This document shows positions 34,311 through 41,795 of a DNA stretch of 64,000 nucleotides, in pieces. The stretch covers positions 496,001 to 560,000 of the forward strand of contig NZ_WRXN01000001.1 of assembly GCF_009758205.1 (NCBI RefSeq), in the 5' to 3' direction. The translations under genes were made by a program, and so were the position numbers. How positions within the stretch are numbered: position 1 is the stretch's first letter; each line of letters begins with the position of its first letter. The notes beneath the pieces were generated by a model. It worked only from the letters and a program-made list of their open reading frames with translations, did no database searches and was not told the origin of the DNA. Source of the stretch: Chitinophaga tropicalis (GTDB lineage: Bacteria > Bacteroidota > Bacteroidia > Chitinophagales > Chitinophagaceae).

Positions 34311-35018
34311 CTATTCCGTAAACTTGTAACCCACTCCTCTTACAGAATGGAAATAACGCGAATTACGGCTGTCTTCCTCAAAATACTTGCGGAAGTTCAG
34401 TATAAAGTTGTCAATAGTACGGGTAGTAGGATATACATTATACCCCCAAACCACCTGCAATATCTTTTCACGGGGCACGACTTCCCCCTTATTTTCTATC
34501 AGGAGCTTCAGCAGCATGGTTTCTTTCTTACTCAGCTCATAGTGTTTCCCGTCTTTGCCAATACATTCCTGTGCAGCAAAATCGATCTCGTTATTACCAA
34601 AATGGTACACTCCTGAAATACTGTCTTTATCCTGGATGCGCTTATTCTTGACTATCAGCTTCTCCACGCGCAGCAGCAGCTCCTCCAGGTTAAAAGGCTT
34701 GGTCATATAATCATCCCCGCCCTTTTTCAGGCCCAGCACCCTGTCTGCGCTGCTGTTCTTGGCGCTCAGGAAAAGAATGGGCACTTCATTGTTCTGTATG
34801 CGTATATTTTCACAGACCGCTATGCCATCCATTTCCGGCAGCATAATGTCCAGTATGATCAGGTCAAAGTATTCATTCTTTACCGCCTTCAGAGCGGCGG
34901 TGCCATTATCCACAGCTGTCACTTCATACCCCTCCAGCTCCAGGTTCAGCTTCAATGCCTCCTGGAGGTTTTCCTCGTCCTCTACCAGTAGTATGGATGC
35001 CTTAGTAGCTTCCTTCAT
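34311..35018 (-). CDS. OmpR-family response regulator
   Basis: A 235-residue response regulator: receiver domain with 'LVEDEENLQEAL', phospho-acceptor Asp in 'DLIILDIMLPEMDG', 'LFLSAKNSS' and 'DDYMTKPFNLEELLLRVE'; then a winged-helix DNA-binding domain ('YELSKKETMLLKLLIENKGEVVPREKILQVVWGYNVYPTTRTIDNFILNFRKYFEEDSRNSRYFHSVRGVGYKF'). It follows its cognate kinase gene by 24 bp and, further upstream, gldH, so all three may share a transcript. Target genes are unknown. Confidence 0.95.
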   Translation of the reverse strand: MKEATKASILLVEDEENLQEALKLNLELEGYEVTAVDNGTAALKAVKNEYFDLIILDIMLPEMDGIAVCENIRIQNNEVPILFLSAKNSSADRVLGLKKGGDDYMTKPFNLEELLLRVEKLIVKNKRIQDKDSISGVYHFGNNEIDFAAQECIGKDGKHYELSKKETMLLKLLIENKGEVVPREKILQVVWGYNVYPTTRTIDNFILNFRKYFEEDSRNSRYFHSVRGVGYKFTE

Positions 35019-35042
35019 AGTTTAGAATTGCGATAAGCTAAT

Positions 35043-36059
35043 TTACACTGTTTGTATGGAATATACCGGCAACGTTATTTCAAAACAGGCGCCTGCCGGC
35101 GTATTATCCTTTACGGTAATGGATCCTCCATGTTGCTGCACTATCTTCCTGGAAAGGAACAGGCCCAGGCCCGATCCTTTTGCCTTACGTGTATTCTCGT
35201 TTCCTATCCTGTAAAATTTAAGGAATATACGCTCCCGTTCATCTGCAGGAATGCCCGGTCCTTCATCTCTCACGCTTAATTTCAGCTGGTTGGCAGTCTC
35301 CTCCAGTCGTACATCTATCACCGTTTGTTTGGGCGCGTATTTGATGGCATTCTCTACCAGGTTGCTCAGCAGTATCTGCAACATGAATTTATCCCCGTTC
35401 AGCCACACATCTGGCAAAATATGTGCCTGTATGGTGTGAGATGACACTCTGGCCTGAATTTCCTTTACACCAATCTCCAGCAGGGCAGAAAAATCTACAT
35501 CTTCCCGGAATAGCTGATAGCGTTGCGTTTCCATCTGGGAAGCCAGGAGAATGTTGTTGCAAAGCTGGTCCAGGCGGTTGGTCTCCCTCACGGTATTATC
35601 CAGCAGCTTTTGTTGCTTTTCCTCATCCAGCTTGTGCCGCCGTATGGTTTCAAGATTCAGCTTTACAGCCGCTATAGGAGATTTCAGCTCATGCGTCACC
35701 GCCATCATGAAGTTCTGTTGTTGCTGGGAAAGACGGATATGATTTTTGATGGACCTGTATACAAAGAACCCACCCAGTATTATAATTGCCAGGAAGATAA
35801 TGCCCTCACTGAAAAACATGAAGGACCTTCTTTTTTCGGTTTCTTCTATACGTTGCAGCTCCTGCTGGTACTCTGCAGGATGTGTAATATTGTCAGTACG
35901 TAAAACCAGGTTTTGCTTCTCGAAACGGGTGATCTGTTCACTTTGATTATATAGTAATACCCCCCACCATAGCAGTGCCAGGATCGTGTATGCCAGTACA
36001 AAAAGATAAATGAAGGGAATTCCTTTCCCTCCCTGCATTTTACGGAATAGCTTTCTCAT
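35043..36059 (-). CDS. Sensor histidine kinase (HisKA/HATPase_c)
   Basis: A 338-residue membrane kinase with two transmembrane helices (about 15-37 and 78-103) enclosing a short periplasmic loop of roughly 40 residues. The H-box is 'AVTHELKSPIAAVKLNLETI', N-box 'NLVENAIKYAPKQ', G1 'VRDEGPGIP' and G2 'GSGLGLFLSRKIVQQHGG', all intact. Its start overlaps the 3' end of gldH by 20 bp, and its regulator gene follows by 24 bp, a typical two-component unit coupled to gldH. The small sensor loop suggests it senses a membrane event or partner protein rather than binding a large ligand. Confidence 0.94.
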   Translation of the reverse strand: MRKLFRKMQGGKGIPFIYLFVLAYTILALLWWGVLLYNQSEQITRFEKQNLVLRTDNITHPAEYQQELQRIEETEKRRSFMFFSEGIIFLAIIILGGFFVYRSIKNHIRLSQQQQNFMMAVTHELKSPIAAVKLNLETIRRHKLDEEKQQKLLDNTVRETNRLDQLCNNILLASQMETQRYQLFREDVDFSALLEIGVKEIQARVSSHTIQAHILPDVWLNGDKFMLQILLSNLVENAIKYAPKQTVIDVRLEETANQLKLSVRDEGPGIPADERERIFLKFYRIGNENTRKAKGSGLGLFLSRKIVQQHGGSITVKDNTPAGACFEITLPVYSIQTV

Positions 36060-36549
36060 TTTTTCGTAACCCGGCTTTCTCTATCCGCAGGCCTACATTC
36101 ATAATAGCAGGCAACGGATTCTGCCGCATGTTTTGTTCAAAAGTAAACCGGTATAAACCCGGTTTGTTCAGTATTGCATTTTGCTGAATAGGTATCTTAT
36201 GCTCATAGATATCATCCAGCCCGCTGCCCAGCCATTTCCCCGACATATCTGCCAGGGGCAGTTCTACCCGTTGGGGAACAGGCTTATTGCCCGGAAACTG
36301 CGTATTCACCAGCAGCCATATATTGCTGTAAGGGTAGGAGTCCCTATGCCTCACATTCACATAAATATTGTAAAGATATGCCGTATCCTGAGGCTGCACG
36401 GTTACCTCAAATACAGGTTTGTATGTATAGGCCCACTCATGTCCCGGAATCTCCAGGTTCTTTTCATAGGTATCCATCGTTAAGGGTTCACAGGATGCCA
36501 TTGCCAGGAACATTCCTGCGGCCATAATAGTCCGGCAAAATTTATTCAT
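36040..36549 (-). CDS. gldH: Gliding-motility lipoprotein GldH
   Basis: GldH is a lipoprotein needed for gliding and type IX secretion in Flavobacterium. The 169-residue protein has a lipoprotein signal ('MNKFCRTIMAAGMFLAMASC', Cys at residue 20) and the family core 'EWAYTYKPVFEVTVQPQDTAYLYNIYVNVRHRDSYPYSNIWLLV...LPLADMSGKWLGSGLDDIYEHKIPIQ'. ATG 36549 is preferred over an upstream TTG. The 3' end overlaps the kinase gene by 20 bp. The organism therefore probably glides or uses type IX secretion, but GldH also occurs in non-gliding Bacteroidota. Confidence 0.88.
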   Translation of the reverse strand: MNKFCRTIMAAGMFLAMASCEPLTMDTYEKNLEIPGHEWAYTYKPVFEVTVQPQDTAYLYNIYVNVRHRDSYPYSNIWLLVNTQFPGNKPVPQRVELPLADMSGKWLGSGLDDIYEHKIPIQQNAILNKPGLYRFTFEQNMRQNPLPAIMNVGLRIEKAGLRKNEKAIP

Positions 36550-36634
36550 ACTTGTCAAAATACTTTATTGTTAGACAGTACATCGGTCTGAACCTCTTTA
36601 TCATGAGCAGCGCAGACAGGTATACTCTCCTTTA

Positions 36635-37510
36635 TTACAGTACGTTCAGCACCTGCTCTTTGGCCTTTTCCAGCTCATCCTTCATCAGTACCACCCATTG
36701 CTGTATGCTGGCATCGTTAGCCTTGGAACCGGTAGTATTGATCTCACGGCCCACTTCCTGCAACACAAAGCCCAGTTTCTTTCCCTTTGAAGGGTCCTGT
36801 TCTGCCAGTATCTCCTTGAAGTAACGGCAGTGGTTTTCCAGTCTCACCAGCTCTTCAGAGATATCCAGCTTCTCCAGGTAGAAGATCAGTTCCTGCTCCA
36901 GGCGGTTCTCATCTACATTCTCTTTTCCTACATACTCTGCCAGCAGACCTTCCAGTCGCTGTCTCACCCTGTCTTTACGCTGGGGGTCCAGCTCACGCAC
37001 TTTTACGGTATATGATTCTATGTTCTCTATTCTCAGCAAAAGGTCTGCCGCCAGCATTTGTCCCTCGTCAAGACGGTGTGCATCCAGGTCTGCCACAGCC
37101 AGGGTTATCACTTTCTCCACTTCCTGCCAGTCATCCTCTGTGATCTGCTCTGTTGCCGGCGTTACCACCTCAGGCAATTTCATCAGCACATTCAGCATAT
37201 CCTCCTGCGGCAGGTTCAATTCAGTCGCCAGCGTTGTAATGGATTGATGATAATACTTCGCCAGGTCAGTGTTAATGACCACCGGACGGGTAGCCCCGTT
37301 TTGCCTGATGTTTACCGTTGCATCCAGTGTCCCACGCAGCAATGTCTGCTGCAGCTTGTTACGGATGTCAAACTCATAAGGCTTCAACAGCGGGGATATT
37401 TTAAGGTTTACCTCAAACTGCTTACCATTCAGGGACTTTACTTCTACCACAATAGTAGTTTCCCCCCTGGTGTTTTCTGCCCTTCCAAAGCCGGTCATTG
37501 ATTTAAGCAT
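36635..37510 (-). CDS. yicC: YicC family protein (endoribonuclease/stress-induced)
   Basis: A 291-residue protein with the N-terminal YicC domain starting 'MLKSMTGFGRAE' and the C-terminal DUF1732 helical domain ending 'GREINTTGSKANDASIQQWVVLMKDELEKAKEQVLNV', both diagnostic. Recent work describes YicC as an RNA endonuclease that affects small RNAs in E. coli. In many genomes yicC is followed by gmk; here it is followed by gldH 86 bp downstream on the same strand. It has a near-perfect Bacteroidota promoter upstream. Confidence 0.93.
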   Translation of the reverse strand: MLKSMTGFGRAENTRGETTIVVEVKSLNGKQFEVNLKISPLLKPYEFDIRNKLQQTLLRGTLDATVNIRQNGATRPVVINTDLAKYYHQSITTLATELNLPQEDMLNVLMKLPEVVTPATEQITEDDWQEVEKVITLAVADLDAHRLDEGQMLAADLLLRIENIESYTVKVRELDPQRKDRVRQRLEGLLAEYVGKENVDENRLEQELIFYLEKLDISEELVRLENHCRYFKEILAEQDPSKGKKLGFVLQEVGREINTTGSKANDASIQQWVVLMKDELEKAKEQVLNVL

Positions 37511-37529
37511 AATAGAGATTTGTAGGCAA

Positions 37530-37560
37530 CAAACCTACCTAAATTAGATCAAAGCACAAA
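37530..37560 (-). promoter_or_regulatory. Strong predicted yicC promoter
   Basis: Minus strand: TTTG (complement of 37557-37560), exactly 19 bp, then TAGGTTTG (complement of 37530-37537), a full match to the Bacteroidota -33/-7 consensus, 20 bp upstream of the yicC ATG. Confidence 0.7.
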
Positions 37561-37590
37561 GAATAGCCTTTTCCGGTGGTATCTTCTCTC

Positions 37591-38178
37591 TTATTTAAAC
37601 AAAAGCCCATATATCTCCTTCTGCTCCAACTGCAGCATCTGCCCGGGTTGCAGCCCCTCTATGGTCACTTTCGCTATGCGGTAACGTATAAGTCTCAACG
37701 TTGGAAAACCCACGGCAGCCGTCATTTTCCTTACCTGCCTGTTCTTCCCTTCCTGCAGGGTAAGACGGATCCAGGGGGCCGGAATGCTCTTACGGAAACG
37801 TATAGGAGGATTCCGCTCCGGCACGGCAGGCTCTTCTTCAAAGACCTCTGCCTGGCAACGGCGCGTTTTATATTGTTTGCCGTCTACAGCAATGCTCACA
37901 CCCTGCCTTAGCTGCTGCACGGCCTCCGGGGTCACTGCACCGTCCACCTGTACCCAGTATTCCCGCTCATGGGAATATTTAGGATCCAGTAACCGGTGAT
38001 TCAGGGACTTATCATTGGTCAGGACCAGCAGCCCCTCACTGTCATAATCCAGCCGGCCAACCGGATAAACATCCGATGGTACATCAAAATAGTCTGCCAG
38101 GCTGGCTTTTCCCTCCTCACGGCCAAAACGGGTAAGGACCTGGAATGGTTTATATATAATATAATAATTAAATGGCAT
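37591..38178 (-). CDS. rRNA pseudouridine synthase, RsuA/RluE type
   Basis: A 195-residue single-domain pseudouridine synthase without an N-terminal S4 domain. It opens 'YYIIYKPFQVLTRFG', and the catalytic Asp is in 'YPVGRLDYDSEGLLVLTND'; later motifs are 'REYWVQVDG', 'LRQGVSIAVDGKQ' and 'LTLQEGKNRQVRKMTAAVGFPTLRLIRYRI'. Lack of S4 and the short length fit RluE (23S rRNA) or related enzymes. It lies alone on the minus strand, divergent from the Crp/Fnr regulator gene. Confidence 0.87.
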   Translation of the reverse strand: MPFNYYIIYKPFQVLTRFGREEGKASLADYFDVPSDVYPVGRLDYDSEGLLVLTNDKSLNHRLLDPKYSHEREYWVQVDGAVTPEAVQQLRQGVSIAVDGKQYKTRRCQAEVFEEEPAVPERNPPIRFRKSIPAPWIRLTLQEGKNRQVRKMTAAVGFPTLRLIRYRIAKVTIEGLQPGQMLQLEQKEIYGLLFK

Positions 38179-38194
38179 GTACGAAATACCTCTG

Positions 38195-38227
38195 TTGAAC
38201 TAATTTGCCCGTAAATTAGTAATTTTG
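38195..38227 (+). promoter_or_regulatory. Predicted promoter/operator of the Crp/Fnr regulator gene
   Basis: TAATTTTG at 38220-38227 is a good -7 element, with TTG at 38195-38197 (22-bp spacer). Between them lies a perfect 8-bp inverted repeat, ACTAATTT and AAATTAGT (38199-38220, 6-nt centre), overlapping the promoter as an autoregulatory operator could. It differs from the CTGAC-N4-ATCAG boxes found upstream of the oxidase genes. Confidence 0.45.
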
Positions 38228-38244
38228 CCAACTGTAAATTATTT

Positions 38245-38955
38245 ATGTGTACACCTTACCATAATGCCTCTTGCAAGAACTGCCAGGACCGCTTTGGATC
38301 AATTCTGTTCAAAGCGGAAAAGTGCAATCTCGAAGAGATCGAAGCCTCCAAGGTCTGTACCACATACAAAAAAGGACAGATAGTATTCCAGGAAGGCGCT
38401 TATCCTTTCGGTATCTATTGTGTCAATACCGGCAAGATCAAGCTTTCCCATTGCGGCGATGACGGCCGCGAACAGATTGTCCGCCTCGCCAAACCAGGAG
38501 ATATTATCGGGTATAAAGCCCTCCTCAGCGCAGAACGCTATACCGCATCCGCTATCGCCCTGGACGATTCTTCCGTCTGCTTTATTCCAAAAGACCTCTT
38601 CATGAGCATACTCCAGAAAGATGCCAGCCTCTCCCTGGAAATGATGCGCATCCTGGCAAGTGAGCTACGTAAAGCAGAACTCAAGATCACCCATCTTGCA
38701 CAAAAGCCTGTACGTGAACGCCTTGCAGAAACACTGCTCTTTATAAAAGAAACCTACGGCGTAGAACAGGACGGCGCCACCCTCAACGTCCGCCTCTCCC
38801 GCGAAGAAATTGCCAACCTCGTTGGCACCGCCACAGAATCGGCCATCCGCCTCCTCTCCGAATTTAAAAAAGAAGGCCTGCTGGAACTTCAGGGAAAAAA
38901 GATCCGCTTACTGGACCTGGAAGAAATTACCCGCGCCGCCAACCTCCAGGACTAA
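38245..38955 (+). CDS. Crp/Fnr-family transcriptional regulator, probably oxygen- or redox-linked
   Basis: A 236-residue regulator with an N-terminal cyclic-nucleotide-binding fold ('YKKGQIVFQEGAYPFGIYCVNTGKIKLSHCGDDGREQIVRLAKPGDIIGYKALLS') and a C-terminal winged HTH ('VRLSREEIANLVGTATESAIRLLSEFKKEGLLELQGKKIRLLD'). Its N-terminus is cysteine rich (C2, C10, C13, C27, C38; 'NASCKNCQDR'), which recalls the Fe-S cluster of Fnr, though spacing differs and a fourth conserved Cys in the domain is uncertain. It lies directly upstream of the cbb3 oxidase genes, whose promoters bear FNR-like palindromes, so it is the natural candidate regulator. Whether it senses oxygen directly is inferred. Confidence 0.88.
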   Translation: MCTPYHNASCKNCQDRFGSILFKAEKCNLEEIEASKVCTTYKKGQIVFQEGAYPFGIYCVNTGKIKLSHCGDDGREQIVRLAKPGDIIGYKALLSAERYTASAIALDDSSVCFIPKDLFMSILQKDASLSLEMMRILASELRKAELKITHLAQKPVRERLAETLLFIKETYGVEQDGATLNVRLSREEIANLVGTATESAIRLLSEFKKEGLLELQGKKIRLLDLEEITRAANLQD

Positions 38956-38966
38956 CCCCCCTCATC

Positions 38967-39034
38967 AACTGACGCAGATCAGTTTTTCTTTTGACCACTA
39001 TCATTGCCCTCCCCTCATAGTGCCGGTAGTTTTG
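38967..39034 (+). promoter_or_regulatory. FNR/FixK-like box and promoter of the copper ATPase gene
   Basis: AACTGACGCAGATCAGTT (38967-38984) is an FNR/FixK-type palindrome with half-sites CTGAC and ATCAG separated by 4 bp. Its centre is 51.5 bp upstream of the -7 element TAGTTTTG (39027-39034), the same distance as at the ccoS promoter. The transcript start would lie about 65 bp from the box centre, as for an upstream (class I) activator site. Confidence 0.65.
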
Positions 39035-39051
39035 TACCAAATCCTTTATTC

Positions 39052-41442
39052 ATGGCAACAAACACCGCTAACCCCACTACCTTACTGCAATGCGATCACT
39101 GCGGAGAAAACTGTGCAAATGATCAGATCTCACTGGGAGAAAAGCACTTCTGCTGTGAAGGATGCAAACTCGTATATGAACTGCTGAATGAAAATGACCT
39201 GTGTGATTATTATACCCTGAATAACAAACCGGGCCAGTCCCGCAGAATACCCGTCAGGAAAGATAAATTCGCCTTCCTGGACGATGAAAAGATACAACAG
39301 CAGCTGATCCAGTTCAAAGACGATGCGCAGGTTCACATTACCTTTTACATCCCTTACATACATTGCAGCTCCTGCCTTTGGCTACTGGAAAACCTGCACC
39401 GGCTTGACGCCGGCATATTAGGCGTCACCGTCAACTTCGCCCGCAAAGAAGCCCGGGTAATATTCCTGCATTCACGCACATCGCTGCGTAATATAGCAGA
39501 ACTGCTCACCAGCATAGGATATGAACCTTATATCAGCTTACAGGACCTTAAACAGCAAAAGCCACGTATCCGGAAAGGACTTGTTTACAGACTGGGAGTA
39601 GCAGGATTCTGCTTCGGCAATATCATGCTGCTCAGTTTTCCTGAATACTTCTCCGGTTATGGATATGCAGATATTAAGATGAACGCAATATTCCGCATCC
39701 TCAACCTTACCCTGTCCCTGCCGGTGTTCTTCTACAGCGCACAGGTGTTTTACCGCTCGGCATGGGGCAGCCTGAAAAGCGGGTTCCTGAACATAGATGT
39801 ACCCATTGTACTGGCTGTCATTGTCACTTTTATCCGCAGCCTGGCAGACGTTTTCTCCGGTACCGGCGCCGGCTATTTTGATTCCATGACAGGCATTGTA
39901 TTCTTCATGCTGGTAGGACGGATCCTGCAGGATAAGACCTACCAGGGACTATCATTTGATCGTGACTATACCGCATATTTCCCTCTTGCCGTGTCCGTGC
40001 TGAAAGAAGGGGAGGAAATACCGGCAGCACTGCCTGACATCAACGTGAACGACACCCTGCTTATCCACAATAATGAACTGATACCGGCAGATGGCATCCT
40101 GATAAAAGGCAGCGCTGTCATTGATTACAGCTTTGTAACAGGAGAATCTGCACCGGTAAGAAAAGCTACCGGAGAGATCGTATATGCCGGCGGGCGACAA
40201 CTGGAAGGGAATATCGAGATCCTCACCATCAAAGAAGTAGCCCAGAGTTATCTTACCAGCCTGTGGAACCGCGATGAACTGAAACAAGGCGCACAACGCC
40301 AGCCTTCTTTCATTCATCTCCTCAGCCGCTACTTCACCTGGGTAGTGCTGAGCATAGCAGTTATATCGGCTATTTACTGGTGGCAGCATGACCCTTCGCG
40401 CATCTGGCCTGCAGTTACCGCTATCCTCATCATTGCCTGCCCCTGCGCTCTTCTGCTGGCCGCCTCTTTCACAAACGGACATATACTACGCATTCTCAGT
40501 AAACGGCAGTTCTATCTCAGAAATGCAGATGCTATAGAACAGCTGGCCAATGCAGATCATATCGTTTTCGATAAAACAGGAACACTTACAGGTAAAACAG
40601 CAGCGGTTATCAGCTGGCACGGACAAGAGCTGACCTCAGAAGAAATGATGGCCATAGGCACCCTCGCAGCTCAATCCACACATCCGCTTGACAAAATGAT
40701 AGCAGCACATTGCGGACAGGACACCAGCCTGCCGGTAAGGAATTTCAGGGCGCTTACTTCCAGGGGCATCAGCGGCTGGGCAGGATTCAATTTTATACAA
40801 CTGGGCAGTGCCGCATTTACCGGCGCTGAACACGTTACTACTAACGGCAGCGTGGTTTTTGTAAGCATAGATGGCAAACGCCCGGGATATTTCTGCATAG
40901 GCAGCCACTACAGGGAAGGTATGCCACAGTTGCTACAGCAACTGCAAAACAATTATGCCATTTCCCTGCTCTCAGGCGATAATGACCGGGAAGCGCCTTA
41001 CCTGCAAAAACTCATGGGCCCCAAAGCCACCCTGCTTTTCAACCAGCAGCCTGCCGATAAGCTCAACTATGTACTGTCCCTGCAACAACAAGGCAAACGC
41101 GTACTGATGATAGGAGATGGGCTCAACGACGCCGGAGCGCTGAAACAAAGCGATATCGGCGTATCTCTTACAGAAAGCAGCAACAACTTCACACCCGCCA
41201 GCGATGGCATACTGGAAGCCGCACAACTCACGCTGCTGCCGCGTTTCATCGGTATCTGCAAAGCTAACAAACGCATCATCATCATTACCTTCATCATTTC
41301 CCTTCTCTATAATTTCATAGGATTGTCCTTCGCCGTACAAGGCATCTTATCCCCGCTTACCGCCGCTATCCTGATGCCGGCAAGCTCGATAAGTATCGTC
41401 ATACTCACATATATTTTAAGCGAATGGTCCGGTAAACACTGA
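39052..41442 (+). CDS. ccoI: Copper-type P1B ATPase for cbb3 oxidase assembly (CcoI/FixI-like)
   Basis: Membrane ATPase that supplies copper for the cbb3 oxidase. The 796-residue protein begins with a cysteine-rich N-terminal metal-binding module ('CDHCGENCANDQISLGEKHFCCEGCKLVYELL') followed by an HMA-like domain whose metal site is 'YIHCSSCLWLLENL'. Six to eight transmembrane helices include the transport motif 'IACPCALLLA'; the cytoplasmic loops carry the phosphorylation site 'VFDKTGTLTGK' and 'MIGDGLNDAGALKQSDIGV'. ATG 39052 is used since the open frame upstream lies in the promoter. It has a FNR-like box and is followed by ccoS after 91 bp. Confidence 0.92.
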   Translation: MATNTANPTTLLQCDHCGENCANDQISLGEKHFCCEGCKLVYELLNENDLCDYYTLNNKPGQSRRIPVRKDKFAFLDDEKIQQQLIQFKDDAQVHITFYIPYIHCSSCLWLLENLHRLDAGILGVTVNFARKEARVIFLHSRTSLRNIAELLTSIGYEPYISLQDLKQQKPRIRKGLVYRLGVAGFCFGNIMLLSFPEYFSGYGYADIKMNAIFRILNLTLSLPVFFYSAQVFYRSAWGSLKSGFLNIDVPIVLAVIVTFIRSLADVFSGTGAGYFDSMTGIVFFMLVGRILQDKTYQGLSFDRDYTAYFPLAVSVLKEGEEIPAALPDINVNDTLLIHNNELIPADGILIKGSAVIDYSFVTGESAPVRKATGEIVYAGGRQLEGNIEILTIKEVAQSYLTSLWNRDELKQGAQRQPSFIHLLSRYFTWVVLSIAVISAIYWWQHDPSRIWPAVTAILIIACPCALLLAASFTNGHILRILSKRQFYLRNADAIEQLANADHIVFDKTGTLTGKTAAVISWHGQELTSEEMMAIGTLAAQSTHPLDKMIAAHCGQDTSLPVRNFRALTSRGISGWAGFNFIQLGSAAFTGAEHVTTNGSVVFVSIDGKRPGYFCIGSHYREGMPQLLQQLQNNYAISLLSGDNDREAPYLQKLMGPKATLLFNQQPADKLNYVLSLQQQGKRVLMIGDGLNDAGALKQSDIGVSLTESSNNFTPASDGILEAAQLTLLPRFIGICKANKRIIIITFIISLLYNFIGLSFAVQGILSPLTAAILMPASSISIVILTYILSEWSGKH

Positions 41443-41504
41443 CCGGAATCAGTATTCCGGTTGAGCGGTATCATCGTACCCCCATCCACTGTAATCTAGC
41501 TTTG
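41438..41504 (+). promoter_or_regulatory. FNR/FixK-like box and promoter of ccoS-ccoNOQP
   Basis: ACTGACCGGAATCAGT (41438-41453; half-sites CTGAC and ATCAG, 4-bp centre) overlaps the stop codon of the ATPase gene. Its centre is 51.5 bp upstream of the -7 element TAGCTTTG (41497-41504), 30 bp before the ccoS ATG. Identical site type and spacing to the ATPase promoter. Confidence 0.65.
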
Positions 41505-41533
41505 CTCATAGAACTCATTTAAAACAAAATACT

Positions 41534-41749
41534 ATGAGCGTGATCATAATTCTCCTGGGAGCCAGCCTGCTGGTGGCCATCTTTTTCCTCGCCGCATTTA
41601 TATGGTCGGTAAGGAACGGACAATTTGAAGATGACTTTTCCCCCGCCCACCGCATGCTGTTTGAATCCAAACCAGTTGAAAATGTCTGCAGTTCTTCCGG
41701 TAAGAACTGTGACAATGGCTCCTGCAAGTCACGCATCTGTAAGCAGTAG
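41534..41749 (+). CDS. ccoS: cbb3-type oxidase assembly protein CcoS
   Basis: A 71-residue protein needed for insertion of haem and copper into cbb3 oxidase. One N-terminal transmembrane helix ('VIIILLGASLLVAIFFLAAFIWSV') is followed by the family pattern 'RNGQFEDDFSPAHRMLF' and a Cys-rich tail ('CSSSGKNCDNGSCKSRICKQ'), longer and more cysteine-rich than E. coli-type CcoS, possibly a copper handover segment. It begins the oxidase operon, 46 bp before ccoNO. Confidence 0.9.
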   Translation: MSVIIILLGASLLVAIFFLAAFIWSVRNGQFEDDFSPAHRMLFESKPVENVCSSSGKNCDNGSCKSRICKQ

Positions 41750-41795
41750 TTACCTCCCTGTTAAACCGTCACTTCTCAATCGTAATTGAACAAAT

